From positions 1 to 62,328 of the forward strand of contig NZ_NHOU01000021.1 in the NCBI RefSeq assembly GCF_002179555.1: DNA of 62,328 nt, read 5' to 3'. Position 1 is the stretch's first letter, and each line of letters begins with the position of its first letter. The notes under the pieces were generated by a model. The model did no database searches. It worked only from the letters and a program-made list of their open reading frames with translations, and was not told the DNA's origin. Made by a program: the position numbers and the translations under genes. Origin of the DNA: Salinicola salarius (GTDB lineage: Bacteria > Pseudomonadota > Gammaproteobacteria > Pseudomonadales > Halomonadaceae). Shown here piece by piece: positions 26,721 to 35,971 of this stretch.

Positions 26721-27965
26721 ATGAGCACAAAGATGGTTGATCTCCCCGACGAGCATGGCTTTTTCGGCGGCTCGGACGACCGGGGCCAGGCAGGACGAGG
26801 CTACGGCGGGCGCTATGTCGCGGAAACGCTGATGCCGCTGATCGACGAGATCGAGGCCGCCTACGACGAGGCGCGGGCCGACCCCGCCTTTCAGGCACGG
26901 CTGGACGAGCTGCGCCGTGACTATATCGGTCGCGCCACGCCGCTCTACTTCGCCGAGCGCCTGACCGAACACTTCGGCGGCGCGAAGCTCTACCTGAAGC
27001 GCGAGGATCTCAATCACACCGGCGCGCACAAGATCAACAACGCGCTGGGGCAGGCGCTGCTGGCGAGCCGCATGGGCCGCCGGCGTCTGATCGCCGAAAC
27101 CGGCGCCGGCATGCACGGCGTCGCCGTCGCCACGGTGGCGGCTCGACTGGGCATGACCTGCGTGATCTACATGGGCGCCACCGACATCGAGCGCCAGCAG
27201 CCCAACGTGCAGCGCATGCGCCTGCTCGGCGCCGAGATCGTGCCCGTCCACGCCGGCACGGCTACGCTCAAGGACGCCATGAACGAGGCCCTGCGCGACT
27301 GGGTCGCCAATGTCGACGACACCTTCTACATCATCGGCACCGTGGCGGGACCGGCGCCCTATCCGCGCATGGTGCGGGATTTCCAGTCGGTGATCGGTCG
27401 CGAGACGCGCGAGCAGCTGCTGGCGATGCAGCATCGCCTGCCGGACTCGCTGGTCGCCTGCGTCGGCGGCGGTTCCAACGCCATGGGGCTGTTCCACGCC
27501 TTTCTCGACGATGCGGACGTGGCCATGATCGGTGTCGAAGCGGCCGGCGAAGGGCTGGAGAGCGGCCGCCATGCCGCCAGCATCAACGGCGGCACGCCCG
27601 GCATCCTGCACGGCAACCGCACCTACCTGCTGCAGGACGACGACGGCCAGATCCGTGACGCGCACTCGATCTCCGCCGGGCTCGACTATCCCGGCGTCGG
27701 TCCCGAGCATGCGTATCTGCACGATAGCGGCCGGGCGAGCTACGTGGCGGTGACCGACGACGAGGCGCTGGAGGCCGTCGCGCTCTGCTGCCGGCTGGAA
27801 GGCATCCTGCCGGCGCTGGAGTCGGCACACGCGCTGTACCACGCCGGGCGCCTGGCGGCGACACAGGATCCGGACCAAGTCATCGTGGTCTGCCTGAGCG
27901 GCCGCGGCGACAAGGACATGGATACCATCACCCGTCACCTGATGCCCGAGGAGGCCGACTCATGA
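26721..27965 (+). CDS. trpB: Tryptophan synthase beta chain
   Basis: PLP enzyme that condenses indole with serine. 414 aa. The PLP lysine lies in [20 protein letters not shown] and the phosphate-binding loop is GGGSNAMG; both are standard for TrpB1. It overlaps trpA by four bases (ATGA). Activation by TrpI is expected from the divergent regulator. Confidence 0.97.
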   Translation: MSTKMVDLPDEHGFFGGSDDRGQAGRGYGGRYVAETLMPLIDEIEAAYDEARADPAFQARLDELRRDYIGRATPLYFAERLTEHFGGAKLYLKREDLNHTGAHKINNALGQALLASRMGRRRLIAETGAGMHGVAVATVAARLGMTCVIYMGATDIERQQPNVQRMRLLGAEIVPVHAGTATLKDAMNEALRDWVANVDDTFYIIGTVAGPAPYPRMVRDFQSVIGRETREQLLAMQHRLPDSLVACVGGGSNAMGLFHAFLDDADVAMIGVEAAGEGLESGRHAASINGGTPGILHGNRTYLLQDDDGQIRDAHSISAGLDYPGVGPEHAYLHDSGRASYVAVTDDEALEAVALCCRLEGILPALESAHALYHAGRLAATQDPDQVIVVCLSGRGDKDMDTITRHLMPEEADS

Positions 27966-28867
27966 GCGCTTCGTCTTTGAATACGGATGCCCTGGATACG
28001 AACGTCCTGGATACGGATGCCCTGGATATGAATACCTCGAATACCCAGGCCTTGATCGCCGATTCGCGGCTGGCGCGCCGCTTCGCCGCGCTGAAAGCCG
28101 CCGATCGCGCCGCGCTGGTGACCTACGTCATGGCCGGCGACCCCGACCCCGAGACCAGCCGCGACCTGCTCGAGCGCCTGCCGGCAGCGGGCGCCGACAT
28201 CATCGAGCTGGGCATGCCGTTCAGCGACCCGATGGCCGACGGCGTGGCAATCCAGCGCGCCGGCCAACGCGCATTGGCGAACGGCCAGACACTGTTTCGC
28301 ACGCTGGAAAGGGTGCGCGACTTCCGCCGCCGCGACGATGACACGCCGATCGTGCTGATGGGCTATCTCAATCCGATCCAGCGCTTTGGCGAGGATCGCT
28401 TTCTGCAGGCGGCTGCCGAGGCCGGCGCCGATGGCCTGATCCTGGTCGACCTGCCGCCGGAACATGGCGCCGCGCTGACCGCCCGGGCCCGCGACCTGGG
28501 CCTGGCGCGGATTCCGCTGGTGGCACCGACCACGCCGCCGGAGCGGTTACCAAAGCTGCTCGCCCAGGGCGATGGCTTCGTCTACCGCATCGCGTTCAAT
28601 GGCGTGACCGGCACTCGGCGAACCGATATCGCGGCGTCGCTGGGCGAATCGCTCAGCGAGCTCAAGCGACGCTCGCCCCTGCCGGTCGCCGTCGGCTTTG
28701 GCGTACGTGATGGTGACACGGCCGCTGCCGTTGCCCGGGTTGCCGATGCCGTCGTCGTCGGTAGCGCGCTGGTCGAGCGGCTCGCCGAGACAGGCGTGGA
28801 GGGCGCGCTGGCACTGACGCGGGAGCTGGCCGAGTCGATTCACGGCGCCCGGAAAAGCGAAGCCTGA
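27962..28867 (+). CDS. trpA: Tryptophan synthase alpha chain with a repeat-encoded N-terminal extension
   Basis: Splits indole-3-glycerol phosphate and channels indole to TrpB. The core begins near [11 protein letters not shown]; catalytic Glu ([14 protein letters not shown]) and Asp residues are present. At 301 aa it carries about 33 extra N-terminal residues, made mainly of a TDALD-like pentapeptide from a 15 bp tandem repeat. ATG 27962 overlaps trpB; ATG 28028 within the repeat would give 279 aa, close to normal length. The usual FVYYVS...GVTG segment reads [11 protein letters not shown] here. A perfect palindrome follows 19 bp after the stop. Confidence 0.93.
   Translation: MSASSLNTDALDTNVLDTDALDMNTSNTQALIADSRLARRFAALKAADRAALVTYVMAGDPDPETSRDLLERLPAAGADIIELGMPFSDPMADGVAIQRAGQRALANGQTLFRTLERVRDFRRRDDDTPIVLMGYLNPIQRFGEDRFLQAAAEAGADGLILVDLPPEHGAALTARARDLGLARIPLVAPTTPPERLPKLLAQGDGFVYRIAFNGVTGTRRTDIAASLGESLSELKRRSPLPVAVGFGVRDGDTAAAVARVADAVVVGSALVERLAETGVEGALALTRELAESIHGARKSEA
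27982..28041. repeat. 15 bp tandem repeat (4 units) at the start of trpA
   Basis: Units at 27982-27996, 27997-28011, 28012-28026 and 28027-28041. The first and third are identical (TACGGATGCCCTGGA); the others have diverged. They encode repeats of a [10 protein letters not shown] pentapeptide in front of the normal TrpA fold. Confidence 0.85.
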
Positions 28868-28886
28868 GCGCGCCCCGATCGTTCGA

Positions 28887-28912
28887 TTTTGCGCACGTGT
28901 ACGTGCGCAAAA
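28887..28912. promoter_or_regulatory. Perfect 12 bp palindrome between trpA and the pirin gene
   Basis: Arms TTTTGCGCACGT and its exact complement are separated by two bases. It may be a bidirectional terminator (T-rich on both outer sides) for trpA, or an operator for the pirin gene starting 87 bp further on. The sequence does not decide between these. Confidence 0.6.
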
Positions 28913-28998
28913 ACGCGCTTTTGTTCGATTATTTAGGCAATACACTGTCTCCATTGCGCCGTGACTGACGTTCGGCGCCCGAAACCAGGAGACAGACC

Positions 28999-29712
28999 AT
29001 GTTGACGATTCGACGCGGTAACGAACGCGGTTATGCCGATCACGGCTGGCTCAAGAGCTACCACTCGTTCTCGTTCGCCGGCTATCACGACCCGAAACAT
29101 GTGCACTTCAGCGTGCTGCGGGTGATCAACGAGGACCGTGTCGCCCCGGGTCAGGGTTTCGGCCAGCACGGCCATCAGGACATGGAGATATTCTCCTATG
29201 TGCTGAGCGGCGAGCTGGCCCACCGTGACACGCTGGGCAACGGCTCCTCGATCGGCCCTGGCCGGGTGCAGATCATGACCACCGGCACCGGCGTCGAGCA
29301 CAGCGAGTTCAATCACTCCGCCAGCGAGCCGGTGCACTTCCTGCAGATCTGGCTGTTCCCGCGGGCGCGAGGGCTGACGCCGCGCTACGCCGAAAAGGAT
29401 TTCGATGAAGCCGACAAGCGTGGCCGGCTGTGCCTGATCCTGTCACCGGATGGTCGCGACGGTTCGCTGGAACTGCAACAAGACGCCTTCATCTACGCGT
29501 CGCTGCTGGACGGCGACGAATGGGCAGAATTGCCACTGGCAACGGATCGCCAGAGCTACGTGCACGTGGTCAGGGGCAGTATCACGGTCAACGGCCAGGC
29601 GCTTGAAGGCGGCGATGCGCTGATGCTAGTGGATGAGCCCGGCGTGACGCTAGAAGGCGGCGAGGATGCGGAAGTACTGGTCTTCGATCTGCCGGCCGTG
29701 CAGCCGTCTTGA
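28999..29712 (+). CDS. Pirin family protein (bicupin, YhaK/quercetinase-like)
   Basis: Metal-binding bicupin of 237 aa. The N-terminal cupin has the pirin signature: HVHFSVLRVINEDRVAPG, then GQHGHQDMEIFSYVLSG and HSEFNHS, which supply three His and one Glu ligand. Related enzymes (E. coli YhaK, YhhW) have quercetin 2,3-dioxygenase activity in vitro; the physiological substrate is unknown. Single-gene unit, AGGAGA just before the ATG. Confidence 0.9.
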   Translation: MLTIRRGNERGYADHGWLKSYHSFSFAGYHDPKHVHFSVLRVINEDRVAPGQGFGQHGHQDMEIFSYVLSGELAHRDTLGNGSSIGPGRVQIMTTGTGVEHSEFNHSASEPVHFLQIWLFPRARGLTPRYAEKDFDEADKRGRLCLILSPDGRDGSLELQQDAFIYASLLDGDEWAELPLATDRQSYVHVVRGSITVNGQALEGGDALMLVDEPGVTLEGGEDAEVLVFDLPAVQPS

Positions 29713-29776
29713 GATCGATGCGGTATCAGCGACCGGCGACAGGGACGTTGCCGGCTTTTATCGTCGGGTGACAGCG

Positions 29777-30133
29777 TTACAAGTGCTTGAGCAAACTCTG
29801 CAATCGCTCCAGATCGCGGGAGTCTCCCACCAGCCGCAGCTGGCCGTTGAACAGCCCTTCGCGAAAAGCGCGCTGGGAAGGCCTGCGCAGAAATCGCGTG
29901 GCGCTTTCCGCGTCGCGGAAGCGCAGTTCCAGCGCCAGGTCGATCGGCAGGCCGACATCGCTCTGGATCGCCTGTGGCGTCATGCGGTAGTGACGGGCGA
30001 TCGTGAGGTCTTCGGTGGCAACGCCCCAATCGAATCGCTGGAGCTTTTCCAGGGCGTCGCGAAACGCCGCCTTGCGGGAACGCGCGCGCTTGAGCATCAC
30101 GCCCAGCCACCAGAGCATCAACTTGAGCTTCAT
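29777..30133 (-). CDS. Small SCP2-like hypothetical protein
   Basis: A 118-residue cytoplasmic protein if started at ATG 30133 (MKLKLMLWWLGVMLKRARS); ATG or GTG 12 bases upstream is also possible. The second half (DLALELRFRDAESATRFL ... FREGLFNGQLRLVGDSRDLERLQSLLKHL) resembles the end of SCP2 sterol-carrier-like domains, in which a beta-strand 'L.L.GD...L..L..LL' ends the fold. No catalytic residues are evident. It has no obvious partner; hupB lies 130 bp away on the same strand. Confidence 0.5.
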   Translation of the reverse strand: MKLKLMLWWLGVMLKRARSRKAAFRDALEKLQRFDWGVATEDLTIARHYRMTPQAIQSDVGLPIDLALELRFRDAESATRFLRRPSQRAFREGLFNGQLRLVGDSRDLERLQSLLKHL

Positions 30134-30265
30134 GCCACCTCGCACGAATCGTCCATCACGGGAATACAGCAGGGGAAGAATGCCGATCCACCCCTATTTC
30201 GTTCGGCGGATCGGCTATCGTTTCGCTCATGGCAAATGAGCGACTCAAGAATCCAGGATCCGATC

Positions 30266-30541
30266 TTACTTGCTGACGGCGTCCTTGAGAGCCTTGCCGG
30301 GCTTGAAGGCCACGGTCTTGCTGGCCGGAATATCCAACGGCTTGCCAGTCTGCGGGTTCTTGCCCGTCCGTGCGGCGCGCTCGCGAACCGTGAACGAACC
30401 GAAACCGATCAAAGTGACATCGCTACCCTTGGAAACCGTACCGGTGATCTCGTCGAGGATGACGTTCAACACCTGACTGGCCTTGTCCTTCGACAGATCC
30501 GCACGCTCGGCAATCGCCGCAGCGAGTTCTGGCTTACGCAT
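30266..30541 (-). CDS. hupB: HU-type histone-like DNA-binding protein
   Basis: Nucleoid protein that bends DNA. 91 aa with the HU/IHF signature: GFGSFTVRERAARTGKNPQTG, in which the beta-arm contains the proline that intercalates in DNA (NPQTGKPLDIPASK). AGGAGGG precedes the ATG. In Pseudomonas an HU gene occupies the same position next to rubB. Subtype (HU-alpha or beta) cannot be fixed by sequence reading alone. Confidence 0.93.
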   Translation of the reverse strand: MRKPELAAAIAERADLSKDKASQVLNVILDEITGTVSKGSDVTLIGFGSFTVRERAARTGKNPQTGKPLDIPASKTVAFKPGKALKDAVSK

Positions 30542-30710
30542 AGAGCCCTCCTAGTTTGGCAATGGCGTCACCTAAAACGCCTCGCGTTTGAGACGAGTTG
30601 TTGTTCTCGATGAGGAACAACGCCCTCCGGTCGCATAATAGGCCGCTTGGGGCGCGGTTTGTCCAGCATCAGGTGACGATTCGTGGCTTATAGATCCGCA
30701 GCCACCGGGG

Positions 30711-31913
30711 CTAGCCTAGCAATGGGGGGGTCGCTCGCGCCAGTTCGACTTTTCGACGAACGCAGCGCCCGGTCAGCGCGAAGCCCAGCAGGGCACCGTT
30801 GTCGTCCTCGGCAAGCGCGGTGAAATCACCGCCTTCCCCTTCGATCCGCCAGCGCTGAGGCGCTTTTCGAGGCGGCAGCGCGACCACCGGCAACAGCGGC
30901 GTTTTGACCACGATCGGCCAGCTCCCGTAGCTGACCTCGGTCGGCGTGCCGGTCAGCGTCGCCGCCAGCGCCTTGGCACTGGCCTGCAGCGGCTGGACGT
31001 ACATCGCGTTCAGGCCGTTGCCCGGGGTACCGAGACCGTCGACACAGGCCACGTCTCCCAGCGCGAAGACGTTCGGATCGCTGGTGGCGAGCCGGCGATC
31101 GGTGAGGATGCCCGCCGAAGACACCGCCAGCCCCGCGGCCTCGGCGAGCGCCGTTCGGGGCGTCAGTCCGGTTGCGATCAGCACCAGGTCCGCTTCGAGG
31201 CTTTCGCCGTCCTCCAGCGCCAGCGTCACGCCTTCGCCGTCGTCGTGGAGCGCCGTCACCCGGCGTTCGAAAATGCTGCGGATGCCGGTCTCCTCGAACG
31301 CCTCGCCCAGCGCCCGCCCCAGCGGCGGCGGCAGCAGGCGGGCCAGCGGCGTCGCCTCGGGAGAGATCAGCGCCACCCGGTGGCCGCCGGCGTGCAGGTC
31401 GCTGGCGAATTCGCAGCCCACCAGGCCCGCGCCGATGATCGCGATGCGAGCCTGTCGCCCGGGGTGGCGATCCAGCACGCCACGCAGCCGCCGGTAGTCG
31501 TCGAGATCGTTGATCTGGAAGACCCGATCGTACAGCGCGGGAGACACGTCGAACGGCTGCCGGGGCGCCGCGCCGGTGGCCAGTACCAACTGGCCGTAGG
31601 GCAGGATTTCGGTGCCGATTCGCAGCTGGCGATTGGCGGTGTCGATGGCGTCCACCGTGGTATGGATGCGAACCCGGACCTGCAACGATTCGGCCACGCC
31701 CACCGCATCGCGTATCGCCAGCCTTTCCGCCGTCTGCCGCTTGGTGAAGGCGCTGGAGAGCAGCGGCTTGGTATAGTCCTCGCCGCTGTCTGCGCTGATC
31801 AGGGTGATCGGCCGCTCGGCATCGTGGCTTCGCACCGCCCGGGCCAGGCCCAGGCCGGCCATGCCGGTGCCGATGATCGTCAGTGGCGCAGTGGAATGAT
31901 CGGATTGACTCAT
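30711..31913 (-). CDS. rubB: Rubredoxin-NAD(+) reductase
   Basis: FAD-dependent oxidoreductase passing electrons from NADH to rubredoxin, used for alkane hydroxylation or oxidative-stress detoxification. 400 aa from ATG 31913 (MSQSDHSTAPL). FAD-binding GTGMAGLGLARAV lies at the N-terminus, a second dinucleotide fold GAGLVGCEFASDL in the middle, and TSDPNVFALGDVA near the end. Very similar in layout to Pseudomonas RubB. No rubredoxin gene is next to it here, unlike rubA1A2B of P. aeruginosa. Confidence 0.88.
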   Translation of the reverse strand: MSQSDHSTAPLTIIGTGMAGLGLARAVRSHDAERPITLISADSGEDYTKPLLSSAFTKRQTAERLAIRDAVGVAESLQVRVRIHTTVDAIDTANRQLRIGTEILPYGQLVLATGAAPRQPFDVSPALYDRVFQINDLDDYRRLRGVLDRHPGRQARIAIIGAGLVGCEFASDLHAGGHRVALISPEATPLARLLPPPLGRALGEAFEETGIRSIFERRVTALHDDGEGVTLALEDGESLEADLVLIATGLTPRTALAEAAGLAVSSAGILTDRRLATSDPNVFALGDVACVDGLGTPGNGLNAMYVQPLQASAKALAATLTGTPTEVSYGSWPIVVKTPLLPVVALPPRKAPQRWRIEGEGGDFTALAEDDNGALLGFALTGRCVRRKVELARATPPLLG

Positions 31914-31950
31914 TACGGGGGCTCGTTCGGTCGGTCGTCTCGAGGCCTCA

Positions 31951-31959
31951 TGGTACACT
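31951..31959 (+). promoter_or_regulatory. Extended -10 promoter for ubiC
   Basis: TGGTACACT fits an extended -10 element (TGnTACACT) 58 bp before the ubiC start, in the 103 bp region between divergent rubB and ubiC. No clear -35 box is present, as is common with extended -10 promoters. Confidence 0.45.
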
Positions 31960-32016
31960 ACGCTGCCTTCGAGCCGCGTCACCCTGCGGTTCCCGGCATT
32001 TTTTACGGCGCTTATC

Positions 32017-32601
32017 ATGGTGCTGCTCATGGAGTCGTTTCGCGTGCCCCCAGCCTGTCACTGCCATGCCTTGTCACCCGCCGAACGATCCTGGCGCTGG
32101 GTCCGCTGGACGCCGGCCGCCGCTCAGCGCCCTCGCATGAGCACCGCCTGGTGGCAGTGGGTGGCCTCCACCGACTCCCTTACCGCACGGCTGATCGCGG
32201 CGTCCGCGCGCCCGTTCCGGGTCAAGCTGGTACACCAGGGCGTCGAGCGGCCGCGCCGCGACGAAGCCCAGGCCCTGGGCCTGGCTCCCACCGAGGTGGC
32301 CTGGGTGCGCGAGGTGCTGCTGATGAGCGGCGAACGGCCCTGGGTCGCGGCGCGCTCGATCGCACCGCTGGATCGCATCGGTTGCCGCCGCCTGCGAACG
32401 TTGGGGGAGCGCTCGCTGGGCAGCTGGCTGTTCGCCCAGCACGATCTCCAGCGCGATCCGATCGAGATGGCGCGGGTCTCGCCCGCTGGCGCTGGCCTCT
32501 GGCTGCGCCGCTCGCGCTTTCGCCACGGCACCATCCAGTTGCTGGTCCAGGAGTGCTTCCAGCGGGAAATGGCCGAGGACCTGGGCCTTTCTTCGATCTG
32601 A
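32017..32601 (+). CDS. ubiC: Chorismate lyase
   Basis: Makes 4-hydroxybenzoate from chorismate, the first step of ubiquinone synthesis. 194 aa if started at ATG 32017; ATG 32029 is nearly as good. Conserved UbiC features: SLTARL near the N-terminal third, WVREVLLMSGERPWVAARS with the active-site arginine, and GLWLRRSRFRHGTIQLLVQECF at the end, including the conserved GLWxRRS motif. Followed by ubiA on the same strand, the usual pair. Confidence 0.9.
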   Translation: MVLLMESFRVPPACHCHALSPAERSWRWVRWTPAAAQRPRMSTAWWQWVASTDSLTARLIAASARPFRVKLVHQGVERPRRDEAQALGLAPTEVAWVREVLLMSGERPWVAARSIAPLDRIGCRRLRTLGERSLGSWLFAQHDLQRDPIEMARVSPAGAGLWLRRSRFRHGTIQLLVQECFQREMAEDLGLSSI

Positions 32602-32738
32602 GCGACGATCCACGACCTGAACGGCGGTCCACGATCCGGACGACGATCCGGCCCGATTGCCCATCCAGCCTCGAAGCGAGGCCGCAGTTGCAGTAAAGTC
32701 GTTGGCGATTTTCAGGCCTTGCCGTTTCGGAGATTCGT

Positions 32739-33662
32739 ATGTCCAGCGCCAACGATTCAGCCGCCCGACCCCGCGGCGATGGTCCCCCCGCTCTCCCCCG
32801 CGGCCTCGCCCGCCTGCCCGACTTCCTGCGCCTGACGCGGCTGGACAAGCCGATCGGTACCTGGCTGCTGATGTGGCCGACGCTGTGGGCGCTGTGGCTG
32901 GCCGCCGACGGCCTGCCGGATCGCGCCACGCTAATCATCTTCGTGCTCGGGGTCTACCTGATGCGCGCGGCCGGCTGCGTCGTCAACGACTATGCCGATC
33001 GCCATCTCGACGGCCACGTCAAACGCACCCGGGAGCGCCCGCTGGCGACCGGGCGGATCAGCGAGAAGGAGGCCAAGATCCTGTTCGCGGGCCTGGTGGC
33101 GCTGTCGTTCGTGCTGGTCTGCCTGACCAATCTCGCCACCGTGCTGCTCTCCTTCGTCGGCGTCGCGCTGGCCGCGATCTATCCTTTCATGAAGCGCTAC
33201 ACCCACCTGCCCCAGGTGGTGCTGGGCATGGCGTTCTCCTGGAGCATTCCGATGGCGTTCATGGCGGTGAGTCGCGAGGTGCCGCTGGACGCCTGGCTGC
33301 TGCTGGTCGCCAACGTCGCCTGGACCGTGGCCTACGATACCCAGTACGCGATGGTCGATCGCGACGACGACATCAAGATCGGGATCAAGTCCACCGCCCG
33401 GCTGTTCGGCCGGTGGGACAAGCGGATCATCGGCCTGCTGCAGCTGCTGACGCTGGCACTGCTGGCCTGGGTCGGCACCCGGACCCAGCTGGGCGGATTC
33501 TTCTGGCTGGGGCTGGCGGCGATGGCGGGCACCTTCGTCTACCAGCAGTGGCTGATCCGCGAACGCGAGCGTGATGCCTGCTTCCATGCCTTTCTCAACA
33601 ATTTCTGGTCCGGTCTGCTGCTGTTCGCGGGGCTGGTTCTCGCCCTGTGGCCACTGGTCTGA
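32739..33662 (+). CDS. ubiA: 4-hydroxybenzoate octaprenyltransferase
   Basis: Membrane prenyltransferase that attaches the polyprenyl tail to 4-hydroxybenzoate. 307 aa with eight or nine membrane segments. The two Asp-rich Mg-pyrophosphate motifs are present: [15 protein letters not shown] and [16 protein letters not shown]. It starts with a short proline-rich cytoplasmic lead. 137 bp separate it from ubiC; imperfect ~20 bp repeats of a GACGATCC type lie in that gap. Confidence 0.95.
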   Translation: MSSANDSAARPRGDGPPALPRGLARLPDFLRLTRLDKPIGTWLLMWPTLWALWLAADGLPDRATLIIFVLGVYLMRAAGCVVNDYADRHLDGHVKRTRERPLATGRISEKEAKILFAGLVALSFVLVCLTNLATVLLSFVGVALAAIYPFMKRYTHLPQVVLGMAFSWSIPMAFMAVSREVPLDAWLLLVANVAWTVAYDTQYAMVDRDDDIKIGIKSTARLFGRWDKRIIGLLQLLTLALLAWVGTRTQLGGFFWLGLAAMAGTFVYQQWLIRERERDACFHAFLNNFWSGLLLFAGLVLALWPLV

Positions 33663-33692
33663 CCAAGACGAGACTGACCCGGCTGGCGCGGT

Positions 33693-33726
33693 TGTCATAT
33701 CGCTGTCATATTTTCACGATGTAATC
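33693..33726 (+). promoter_or_regulatory. Pho box and -10 region of phoBR
   Basis: Two 7 bp direct repeats, TTGTCAT (33693-33699) and CTGTCAT (33704-33710), are spaced by 4 bp, an 11 bp period that matches the PhoB-binding Pho box almost exactly. TGTAAT (33721-33726) sits ten bases further on as a -10 box. This indicates phosphate-starvation autoinduction of phoBR. Confidence 0.85.
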
Positions 33727-33814
33727 GTCACCGTTCTGTCACGGCCGGAAGGGATCCCGGTGCGCCAATCGCGCATGAGGGAAAGCTCCCCGGCGGCTCA
33801 CCCGAGGCATGCGC

Positions 33815-34504
33815 ATGAGCTCCAAGACCGTACTCATCGTTGACGACGAAGCACCCATTCGCGAAATGATCGCCGTGGCGCTGGAGATGGCCGATTATCA
33901 CGTGCTGGAGGCGGAAAACGCCCAGACCGGCCACGCCATGGCGCTGGACAAGAAGCCCGATCTGATCCTGCTCGACTGGATGATGCCCGGCACCAGCGGC
34001 ATCGAACTGGCCCGACGCCTGAAGCGCGAGGAAGCCACCGCCGAATTGCCGATCATCCTGCTCACCGCCAAGGGCGAGGAGGACAACAAGGTGCAGGGGC
34101 TGGAAGCCGGTGCCGACGACTACATCACCAAGCCGTTCTCGCCCCGTGAGCTGGTGGCCAGGCTCAAGGCGGTGCTGCGCCGGGCGACGCCGCCGGGCAT
34201 CGAGGAAGCCGTCGAGGTCGCCGGCCTGCGTCTGGACCCTTCCAGCCACCGCGTCACCTCCCACGGCGGCGCGCTGGAGATCGGCCCCACCGAATATCGG
34301 CTGCTGCAGTTCTTCATGACCCACCAGGAGCGCGCCTACACCCGCAGCCAGCTGCTGGATCAGGTCTGGGGCGGCAACGTGTACGTGGAAGAGCGTACCG
34401 TCGATGTCCATATCCGCCGGCTGCGCAAATGCCTGGGCGAGGCGCACCAGCATCTGGTCCAGACCGTGCGCGGCACCGGTTACCGTTTCTCGACCCGGGA
34501 GTGA
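33815..34504 (+). CDS. phoB: Phosphate-regulon response regulator PhoB
   Basis: OmpR-family activator of phosphate-starvation genes. The receiver domain has the acidic pair Asp10/Asp11, phosphoacceptor Asp54 (LLDWMMPG) and Lys in TKPFSP; the C-terminal winged helix recognises Pho boxes ([14 protein letters not shown] recognition region). I use ATG 33815 (229 aa) because GAGG lies seven bases upstream; ATG 33809 is too close to it. It is followed by phoR after 8 bp. Confidence 0.95.
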   Translation: MSSKTVLIVDDEAPIREMIAVALEMADYHVLEAENAQTGHAMALDKKPDLILLDWMMPGTSGIELARRLKREEATAELPIILLTAKGEEDNKVQGLEAGADDYITKPFSPRELVARLKAVLRRATPPGIEEAVEVAGLRLDPSSHRVTSHGGALEIGPTEYRLLQFFMTHQERAYTRSQLLDQVWGGNVYVEERTVDVHIRRLRKCLGEAHQHLVQTVRGTGYRFSTRE

Positions 34505-34512
34505 GATAGGAC

Positions 34513-35865
34513 GTGCGCTACTGGATCAACGAACTGTGGCGCCTCGGCTACATGCTGTTCGGGCTCGGCGCGATAGGCTTGTTGCTCGGTGAGCTGGGCG
34601 GCGAGCTGTTCGCCGGGCTGGGATGGGGCTTGGCGGCCGGCCTCGGGCTCTATGTCTTCCTGCATCTGTGCCACGTGCGCATGCTCTACGTCTGGCTGCT
34701 GAAGAATCCCCGCGAAGCGCCGCCACCCGGTACCGGCGTCTGGGGCGACCTGTTCGACCGGCTCTACAACTATCAGAAGGCCCAGACGCAGCTGCAGCAG
34801 CGCCTGCGCGACATCCTGCGCCGTATCCAGGACTCCTGCGAGGCGATGCGCGACAGCGTGGTGATGCTCGATCCCAACGGCGATCTCGAGTGGTGGAACA
34901 GTGCCGCCTGCGACATGCTCGGCCTGCAACCCGATCACGATCGCGGCCAGCCGATCACCAACTTCCTGCGCGATCCGCGCTTCATTGCCTATTTCGAGAA
35001 CGGCGACTACAGCGAGCCCCTGCTGATTCCCTCGCCGATCCAGGCCAACCGCACCCTGCAGTTCCATCTCACCCTGTTCGGCGACAACGAGCGCCTGCTG
35101 ATGGCCCGCGACGTCAGCCGCCTGCATCAGCTGGAGATGATGCGCCGCGACTTCGTGGCCAATGTCTCCCACGAACTGCGCACGCCGCTGACGGTGCTGG
35201 CCGGTTATCTCGAGACCTATCTCGACCATGCCGACCAGCTCCCCGAGCGCTGGCAGCGCGGATTCGCGCAGATGCAGGCCCAGACCACCCGCATGCAGAA
35301 TCTGGTGGAGGATCTGCTGCTGCTGTCGCGCCTGGAGATCGACAGCCCCGACGACGATCGCGATGTGCTCGATGTGGCCTCGCTACTCGAGGAGATTGCC
35401 GCCGATGCCCGCGATCTCAGCGCCGGCCGGCATCAGGTGGCAGTGGAGGCCGAGGCCTCGGGACGGCTGCTGGCGAACACCAAGGAGATCCGCAGCGCCA
35501 TCTCCAACCTCGCGTTCAACGCCGTCCGCTACACGCCCGAGGGCAGTACCATCACCCTGCGCTGGAAACCCTGGCACGACGGCGCCGCCATCGAGGTCGA
35601 GGACAACGGCGACGGCTTCGACCCGATCCATATCCCCCGCCTGACCGAGCGCTTCTATCGCGTCGACAAGGGGCGCAGTGCCGCGACCGGCGGTACGGGG
35701 CTGGGGCTGGCTATCGTCAAGCACGTGCTGCTTCGCCATGATGCCAATCTGGAGATCGTCAGCCGCCCCGGTCTCGGCGCCCGTTTCCGCTGCGTGTTTC
35801 CGGCCTCACGCCTGGCGCCGGGCGCCTCTCGGCCAGCTTCCGCGCTTCCCGATAGCTCGGCCTGA
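34513..35865 (+). CDS. phoR: Phosphate-sensing histidine kinase PhoR
   Basis: Sensor kinase partner of PhoB. Two N-terminal membrane helices (about residues 8-60), a PAS domain (about 95-190, DSVVMLDPNGDLEWWN), HisKA with phosphoacceptor His in NVSHELRTPL, and HATPase with N box NLAFNAVRYTPEG and G box GTGLGLAIVKHV. GTG start at 34513. 450 aa, normal. Co-transcribed with phoB. Confidence 0.95.
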   Translation: MRYWINELWRLGYMLFGLGAIGLLLGELGGELFAGLGWGLAAGLGLYVFLHLCHVRMLYVWLLKNPREAPPPGTGVWGDLFDRLYNYQKAQTQLQQRLRDILRRIQDSCEAMRDSVVMLDPNGDLEWWNSAACDMLGLQPDHDRGQPITNFLRDPRFIAYFENGDYSEPLLIPSPIQANRTLQFHLTLFGDNERLLMARDVSRLHQLEMMRRDFVANVSHELRTPLTVLAGYLETYLDHADQLPERWQRGFAQMQAQTTRMQNLVEDLLLLSRLEIDSPDDDRDVLDVASLLEEIAADARDLSAGRHQVAVEAEASGRLLANTKEIRSAISNLAFNAVRYTPEGSTITLRWKPWHDGAAIEVEDNGDGFDPIHIPRLTERFYRVDKGRSAATGGTGLGLAIVKHVLLRHDANLEIVSRPGLGARFRCVFPASRLAPGASRPASALPDSSA

Positions 35866-35971
35866 CCACGGGGCGTGACCCTGTCGCGAATGCCATCCGG
35901 CGTCGGCGGCGTTTCTCCCGCCACCGCATCGGGTTATGGTGGCGGCATCCAGCGATACGGAGTTCGACCCG

